NCBI GenBank assembly: GCA_016278415.1
Contig: JADQBV010000323.1
Span: forward strand, 1-19,853
DNA length: 19,853 nucleotides
DNA from: Halanaerobiales bacterium
GTDB taxonomy: Bacteria; Bacillota_F; Halanaerobiia; Halanaerobiales; DTU029
Reading direction: 5' to 3'
The position numbers and the translations under genes are program-made. Numbering within the stretch: position 1 is the stretch's first letter; every line of letters starts with the position of its first letter. Shown one piece after another: positions 15,559 to 19,853 of the stretch. The notes below the pieces were generated by a model. It searched no databases. It had not been told where the DNA came from and saw only the letters and a list, made by a program, of their open reading frames with translations.

Positions 15559-15587
15559 ATTATATACCAAAACTAACAATAAATCAA
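15559..15587 (-). promoter_or_regulatory. Sigma-A promoter of msrBA
   Basis: On the minus strand TTGATT (15582-15587), a 17-bp spacer and a perfect TATAAT (15559-15564) point at the msr gene about 75 bases away. Its -35 box lies inside the U-tract of the terminator of the gene before it. Confidence 0.65.
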
Positions 15588-15619
15588 AAATAAAACGAGC
15601 CCCTGATTAAAAGGCCCGT
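15580..15619 (-). terminator. Intrinsic terminator downstream of the GAF/HD-GYP gene
   Basis: On the minus strand ACGGGCC (from 15619) pairs with GGCTCGT (to 15595), seven base pairs including one G-U, around an 11-base loop. A U-rich run TTTTATTTTTGATTT follows. It lies about 140 bp after the HD-GYP stop codon and directly before the msrBA promoter. Confidence 0.6.
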
Positions 15620-15726
15620 ATTAAATAACTACGATCTATAGTATTCATTTGATGCTTGCAATATTTATTTGAATTACAATCAACATTAAATTAATATACA
15701 GCTTTACCTGAAACAGCCAAGAAAAC

Positions 15727-15758
15727 TCCTTCTAATTTTTTTATACCAGATAGAAGGA
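15727..15758 (-). terminator. Hairpin at the end of the GAF/HD-GYP gene
   Basis: TCCTTCTA (15727-15734) and TAGAAGGA (15751-15758) form an 8-bp stem around a 16-base loop, one base after the stop codon. The following minus-strand bases, GTTTTCTTGG, are only partly U-rich, so termination here may be partial and completed at the hairpin near 15600. Confidence 0.45.
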
Positions 15759-15759
15759 T

Positions 15760-17277
15760 TCACTCTAAGCATTCCCATATACGATATTTTTGAAGTAGAT
15801 GAAATAAATCTCCATCAAGTTTACCCTTACTTACCATCGTTTCAATAATACTAAGTGTCTCTTCAATAGAACTAGCTTGACGGTAAGGACGATCAGATGA
15901 AGTAAGTGCATCAAAGACATCCACTATTGTTAAAATTCTAGCTTCCAATGGAATATCATCTTTCTTTAACCCCCTTGGATATCCTGAACCATCTAGAAAC
16001 TCATGATGCATAGATACAAATTCGGGTACTTGTCTAAGTTTATCTGAAAATGGAATCCCATTTAATACTTTTTCACCAAGTTCTACATGATTTTCAACAA
16101 TTTTGCGTTCATTTTTAGTTAATGTACCCTGCTTAATAAGCAAAGCCTGTAATTCATCATCAGTAAGCCAATTTCTAATTCTCCCTTTACCGTCAATATA
16201 TTTAGCCTTAGCAATTTCCCTGACCTTTCTTTCATCATTTTCAGTAATGGTATAGCCTGGCTTATTTATTTTATTAATTAATTCCTCTGCTCTATTTATT
16301 AATATTTTTTTCTTCTTATATTCCTTGTTATCCTTTTCGCTCAACTTTCCTTCTGCTTTTGCTTTCCAGTATTTTACTTCTTCATTACTAAGGATATAAT
16401 TTATTCTTTGTAGTATCAATTGAAGACGACCCTCAAGCTTAGAAGATTTATTAATAATTGTTAGAGGTGTCCCAACCTTGCCGATGTCATGTAACCATGC
16501 TGACATTAACAACTGTTCTCTTCGACTCTCATCAAATTGTTCATCCTTAAACCTTCCAAAATCCACGGAATTAATAATATCAATTATATTTCCCACTAAT
16601 TTAGCAACACGTTTAGTATGACTTGCATTATAAGGAGTCCTCGCATCAATGGCAGTAGCCATACTCTTCACAAAAGAATCCATTAATTTTTCAATTTGTT
16701 CTCGATTCCTAATATTAGTTATAGTAATGGCTGCCTGAGAAACAAGAGCAGAAATAATTTTTTCATAACTATCAGAAAAAGGAACAATTTTTCCTAAATC
16801 ATTTTTTGCATTAATTATTTGTAATACCCCAATAACTTTATCATCAGAATTTTTTAAAGGTGCTACCATCATAGAAGTAGTTTTATAACCAGTAATTTTA
16901 TCATATCTCCTAGGTCCTATAAAATCATATTTCTTATTCTTATAAACATCAGGGATATTAAGAACTTTTCCAGTAAGAACAGTATAACCAGCCGCGTTTT
17001 CTTCACTTATTGGAAACTCAGCTAATTCTCCTTTTGCTTGAATTATTTTATTTCCGATCTCTATAGAGTCATTTTGCATTACCTTAAAAACCAAATTATT
17101 ACCATCACATAAATACAAGGTACCTGCATCAGCATTAGTAATAGAGCGTGCCTGTTCTAATATCATCTCTAGAATTTTTTCAGAATCTTTTTCTACAGAG
17201 AGAGCAATACCTATTTCCAGTAACTTATCTATATTTTCAATTATTGCTTGACTAGACTTATTCAAAGGAATAACCAT
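15760..17277 (-). CDS. GAF domain / HD-GYP signalling protein with a large insertion in the HD domain
   Basis: A soluble 505-residue protein. Residues about 15-190 are a GAF sensor domain (SITNADAGTLYLCDG; KTTSMMVAPLKNSDDKVIGVLQIINA). After a short helical linker, residues 200-485 are an HD-GYP domain with His220, WLHDIGK (His263, Asp264), His397, HHEFLDGSGYP (His424, His425, GYP 432-434) and Asp453, so the metal ligands are complete. Between the HD pair and the next ligand histidine lie 133 residues, against 28 in the membrane HD-GYP protein at 7820. About 105 extra residues (roughly 275-385), highly charged and predicted helical, are therefore inserted. It probably degrades a cyclic dinucleotide in response to a ligand of the GAF domain. 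The ATG is preceded closely by AGGAAGG. It appears monocistronic. Confidence 0.9.
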   Translation of the reverse strand: MVIPLNKSSQAIIENIDKLLEIGIALSVEKDSEKILEMILEQARSITNADAGTLYLCDGNNLVFKVMQNDSIEIGNKIIQAKGELAEFPISEENAAGYTVLTGKVLNIPDVYKNKKYDFIGPRRYDKITGYKTTSMMVAPLKNSDDKVIGVLQIINAKNDLGKIVPFSDSYEKIISALVSQAAITITNIRNREQIEKLMDSFVKSMATAIDARTPYNASHTKRVAKLVGNIIDIINSVDFGRFKDEQFDESRREQLLMSAWLHDIGKVGTPLTIINKSSKLEGRLQLILQRINYILSNEEVKYWKAKAEGKLSEKDNKEYKKKKILINRAEELINKINKPGYTITENDERKVREIAKAKYIDGKGRIRNWLTDDELQALLIKQGTLTKNERKIVENHVELGEKVLNGIPFSDKLRQVPEFVSMHHEFLDGSGYPRGLKKDDIPLEARILTIVDVFDALTSSDRPYRQASSIEETLSIIETMVSKGKLDGDLFHLLQKYRIWECLE

Positions 17278-17291
17278 CCCTTCCTGTCATG

Positions 17292-17307
17292 TAGGATTAT
17301 AGTCCTA
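17292..17307. promoter_or_regulatory. Small dyad before the GAF/HD-GYP gene
   Basis: TAGGA and TCCTA flank a 6-bp centre, 15 bp upstream of the start codon; the minus strand reads TATAAT in its middle. It could be an operator or an mRNA hairpin near the ribosome site. The remainder of the 200-bp gap 17278-17477 shows no good promoter or other element. Confidence 0.25.
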
Positions 17308-17477
17308 TATCTTCTTAAATCTAAAATAAGCAATGCTTTTTAGCCTATTAATAATAAAATTCTCCAAGATTAAATAAATTCCTGCAATTATTTCCTAATA
17401 CTTCAAATAATCAGGTATTTTGTCAGTAAATTAAAACATTATAAATCAATATAGAGAGATAGTCTTTTTACTTTAAA

Positions 17478-19448
17478 CTATCCCTTATTTTCATAAAGCT
17501 GAATTACCTCAGTAATATCAGTGAGTAACATTTCCCTTTTGTTATTATAAGTAGATATTTTTACTTTACGAAACTTATACCATATATTTTCTTCCAATAA
17601 GGGGGCCTTACTATCACTCCAGGATAGAAACTTGATAACCTTACCTTTTTTATCTTCCAATAAACCAACTTGTTTAATTTTTGTATTATGGTCTGTCCAA
17701 AGCTTTTGTACTTTGGCAGTAAAATTCACATACTCACCTATCTTTGCTACGTTACTAAGATATTTTTTAACTTCTAAATATGGTTTTATTTCCTGTATAA
17801 AGGGTGATATATTATTAGACTGAGTAAGGATATCTAGTTTTTGACTAGTTCTAGTAATAGCAACATAAAATAATCTCCGTTCTTCTTGAAGATGATCTAC
17901 TCTATTTATTTTTACTGGTTCTAACAATTCATTTTCTCTTTCAGGTTCTGGAAAACTATATCGGTCTTCAGCAACAACATGGAGTAAAATAACATGACCT
18001 GCTTCACGACCTTTAGATTGATGTATTGAAAAAACAGAAACAGCATTCTCAGGTTTCTGGTACTTATTTTTAGGATTATAATAATCATTGCCTTTGCCTA
18101 TATACGGTATCTGTTCTTTTTTTAGAGACTTTTTGATATTATCAAGATAAGGAACTGCTGCATCATATCTACACAAAATCATTATATCTGTAGGTTTACA
18201 TCCATTGTTAATTGAGTTTTTTACCAAACCCAAAGTGTACTTAACTATATAAGTCTCATAATTTAGATTCTTCTCTAAAATATGTAATATAGGTCTGGAA
18301 TTACTCTCATTATTGGCTTTTACTTTTTTCATGATTTGATCTTTATTATTTGATATTAATACATTTCCTGCCTCAAGTATTGCAGCAGGGCACCTATAAT
18401 TATCATTTAAATATGTTTTTACAGCCCGTCCAAAATACCTTTCAAATTTAATAAAAAACTTAGGCTCTGATCCCTGAAATGAGTAGATACTCTGCCAGTC
18501 ATCACCAACACAGAATAATTTAGTACTTGAATCTTTTATAAAAAATTGTTTAATTAATTCAATATGTGCTAATGATACATCTTGAAATTCATCTACAAGC
18601 ATATGATCATACTTTTTATAATATTTTTCATTATTCTTCCTGAGTATATCAACAGACTTGTATAACATATCATTAAAATCAATTTTATTAGTCTTCTTTA
18701 AATAGCTTTGATATTTTTCATATATTATCTTAGCAGATAATCCAAAATAATATTGTCGAGTATTATTTTTATTCAAAAGTTTTTCTATTTCATTTGGACT
18801 AATATTATTTTTTTTTGCAAGATCTATAAAACTTACAAACTCATCTAATATATTGTGCTTTTCACTTATAATCTTATCTATTAGTTTATCCTTATCTTCA
18901 AAAATATTTATATCTAAATATCCATCTGCAAAATATTTAAAAAACCTGAAATAATAGTATTGAAAAATATTATCACTTTTAATTAATTCATTAAACTCTC
19001 TTCCTATTATTTTTTTAATTTCCCTTGGTGTCACAGTAGAAACTTTTTCTTTCGATTGCTCTCTAATAATTTTATTAGCAAAAGAATGGATAGTTCGTAC
19101 TTCAACATCACTTATATTAAACTGTTTTTCCAAACGTGTTTCCATTTCATTTGCAGCTTTTTTTGAATATGTAATTGCGATTATTCTTTTAGGATTTATC
19201 CCTTCCTCAATGAGATATTTAATTCTATATGAAAGAACAGTAGTTTTACCAGTACCCGCTGCAGCAATAACCTGGTTATATTTTTTATTTTTAACAACTG
19301 CTTCACATTGTTTTCTGTTTAATGGATATTCACCACCATGAAAAAGCCCATAGTGTTTTTTAATTTGTCTATCTATAAATTCATTTTCTTTGTCTATAAA
19401 TAAATTTATGAATAAATTTAAGAAATCCCTAAGTAATCGTAACAACAT
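17478..19448 (-). CDS. UvrD-like superfamily 1A DNA helicase (helicase IV/HelD-like)
   Basis: A 656-residue DNA-dependent ATPase with all superfamily 1 motifs: a Q motif LNRKQ (43-47), Walker A AAAGTGKTT (62-70), Ia AITYSKKAANEM (91-102), II VDEFQD (285-290), III GDDWQSIYSFQGSEP (315-329), IV NYRCP (350-354), V HQSKGRE (476-482) and VI EERRLFYVAITR (522-533). The GDDWQ form of motif III resembles E. coli helicase IV more than UvrD or PcrA. Residues 1-40 are a short amphipathic N-terminal segment. Residues from about 555 form a beta-rich tail with no motif I recognise. It is shorter than PcrA (about 720-740) and lacks a nuclease domain. The role is presumably in recombination or repair. The nearest ribosome-like site, AGAGGAG, is 15 bases from the ATG, unusually far, and no other in-frame start precedes it. 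It is transcribed alone from its own promoter. Confidence 0.93.
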   Translation of the reverse strand: MLLRLLRDFLNLFINLFIDKENEFIDRQIKKHYGLFHGGEYPLNRKQCEAVVKNKKYNQVIAAAGTGKTTVLSYRIKYLIEEGINPKRIIAITYSKKAANEMETRLEKQFNISDVEVRTIHSFANKIIREQSKEKVSTVTPREIKKIIGREFNELIKSDNIFQYYYFRFFKYFADGYLDINIFEDKDKLIDKIISEKHNILDEFVSFIDLAKKNNISPNEIEKLLNKNNTRQYYFGLSAKIIYEKYQSYLKKTNKIDFNDMLYKSVDILRKNNEKYYKKYDHMLVDEFQDVSLAHIELIKQFFIKDSSTKLFCVGDDWQSIYSFQGSEPKFFIKFERYFGRAVKTYLNDNYRCPAAILEAGNVLISNNKDQIMKKVKANNESNSRPILHILEKNLNYETYIVKYTLGLVKNSINNGCKPTDIMILCRYDAAVPYLDNIKKSLKKEQIPYIGKGNDYYNPKNKYQKPENAVSVFSIHQSKGREAGHVILLHVVAEDRYSFPEPERENELLEPVKINRVDHLQEERRLFYVAITRTSQKLDILTQSNNISPFIQEIKPYLEVKKYLSNVAKIGEYVNFTAKVQKLWTDHNTKIKQVGLLEDKKGKVIKFLSWSDSKAPLLEENIWYKFRKVKISTYNNKREMLLTDITEVIQLYENKG

Positions 19449-19616
19449 AATTTAATAATTCAACTCCTCTAAACTACTTCTTCTTTCTAATCTATATACA
19501 AAATACAGTAATCACCATAGTTTTACACTAATAGGCAACTTTTCAATGAAGTTGATAAAAAGATACTATCTTATAATATAAAAATATTAATTTGAATATT
19601 TCTTTACATTAGGTGA

Positions 19617-19645
19617 ATTATACTAAAAATAAAGGATCTTATCAA
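19617..19645 (-). promoter_or_regulatory. Sigma-A promoter of the helicase gene
   Basis: On the minus strand TTGATA (19640-19645), a spacer of exactly 17 bp and a perfect TATAAT (19617-19622) give the best promoter in the window. The predicted leader is about 160 bases, with no ORF or clear fold in it. Confidence 0.7.
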
Positions 19646-19651
19646 GAAATA

Positions 19652-19680
19652 TAGTAATAGTTAGGCCCGGGGCATTACTA
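19652..19680. promoter_or_regulatory. Dyad between divergent promoters
   Basis: TAGTAAT (19652-19658) and ATTACTA (19674-19680) are perfect inverted arms with a centre of 15 bp that contains the unusually G+C-rich GGCCCGGGGC. It starts 6 bp behind the helicase -35 box, and its right end reaches the expected -35 position of the plus-strand promoter. There is no U-tract, so it is not a terminator. An operator for one or both genes is inferred. Confidence 0.5.
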
Positions 19681-19698
19681 CCACTTACAGTAATCTTA

Positions 19699-19707
19699 TG
19701 TTATAAT
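19699..19707 (+). promoter_or_regulatory. Extended -10 promoter of the rightmost gene
   Basis: TGTTATAAT is a perfect TGN-TATAAT extended -10 element. There is no recognisable -35 at 17 bp, which extended -10 promoters can dispense with or which an activator bound at the neighbouring dyad could replace. Transcription should start near 19714. Confidence 0.5.
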
Positions 19708-19719
19708 TGATAAGGAATA

Positions 19720-19770
19720 CTGCTGTTAATTGAACCCATACAAATATCTGACGGAAAAAACAGCAGGGTT
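19720..19770 (+). ncRNA. Structured leader with a possible H-type pseudoknot
   Basis: CTGCTGTT (19720-19727) pairs perfectly with AACAGCAG (19759-19766). Within the 31-base loop AACC(C) (19733-19737) can pair with GGTT (19767-19770), which follows the stem directly, so the two helices can stack. The fold starts a few bases after the predicted transcription start and ends 10 bases before the AAAGGAGG ribosome site. It matches no riboswitch class that I can recognise. Cis-regulation of translation is plausible. Confidence 0.4.
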
Positions 19771-19794
19771 AATAAATAAAAGGAGGCTTTATAG

Positions 19795-19853
19795 ATGTTG
19801 AATAACTATGAACACAGGAAAACAACTGCTACAATTAAAGTTTTTGCAGAAGA
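19795..19853 (+). CDS. Start of an unidentified gene, 3' end off the window
   Basis: ATG follows a consensus AAAGGAGG by seven bases, and the frame is open to the window edge: 19 codons beginning MLNNYEHRKTTATIKVFAE. Too little is present to name the family. The N-terminus is polar, with no signal peptide or membrane segment, so a cytoplasmic product is likely. The promoter, dyad and folded leader upstream suggest a tightly regulated gene. Confidence 0.75.
   Translation, partial: MLNNYEHRKTTATIKVFAE

Noticed and set aside
19565..19577. Palindrome AAGATACTATCTT in the helicase leader
   Set aside because: With a one-base centre it cannot form an RNA hairpin, and A+T-rich palindromes of this size are expected by chance.
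1..19853. CRISPR array, insertion sequence, prophage, tRNA or rRNA
   Set aside because: I found no regularly spaced repeats, transposase or integrase motifs, terminal repeats or recognisable RNA gene in the window.

Overview
The window is A+T-rich, densely coded DNA from what looks like an anaerobic, endospore-forming Firmicute. The evidence is strong G-rich Shine-Dalgarno sequences (AGGAGG, GGGGAGGT), a NADH-linked NuoE/NuoF pair of the [FeFe]-hydrogenase type, a complete spore germinant-receptor operon (gerA-gerC-2TM-gerB), and HD-GYP signalling proteins. A clostridial or halanaerobial host is my inference; no rRNA or other phylogenetic marker is present.

Layout, left to right. (1) 1-1737, minus strand: hydB (cut by the window edge) and hydC, downstream of a promoter that carries two Rex-type operators 53 bp apart. 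(2) 2010-5750, minus strand: a PAP2-family membrane phosphatase, an orphan galactitol-type PTS IIC permease, a short-chain dehydrogenase and a dCMP deaminase, probably several transcription units. (3) 5751-9735, plus strand: an MFS transporter, then a tiny secreted-peptide gene, a membrane-anchored HD-GYP protein and a conserved protein of unknown function. Nearly the same 24-bp motif, containing a CodY-box-like core, lies before both the MFS gene and the peptide gene. (4) 9787-14020, minus strand: the germinant receptor operon. (5) 14297-17277, minus strand: an exported MsrB-MsrA fusion and a GAF/HD-GYP protein whose HD domain carries a large insertion. A terminator and the msr promoter are packed against each other between them. 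(6) 17478-19448, minus strand: a UvrD/helicase IV-like superfamily 1 helicase with a near-consensus promoter. (7) 19449-19853: a divergent control region with a dyad, an extended -10 promoter and a pseudoknot-capable leader, followed by the first 59 bases of a plus-strand gene.

The genes do not form one pathway. The candidate for something new is the peptide, membrane HD-GYP and conserved-protein locus at 7472-9735: a 29-codon signal-peptide-like ORF whose predicted processed tail is only six residues stands directly before a multi-pass membrane signalling phosphodiesterase. A peptide-to-cyclic-dinucleotide link is a hypothesis, not something the sequence proves. Other points of interest are the redox operators on the hydrogenase operon and the folded leader at the right edge.
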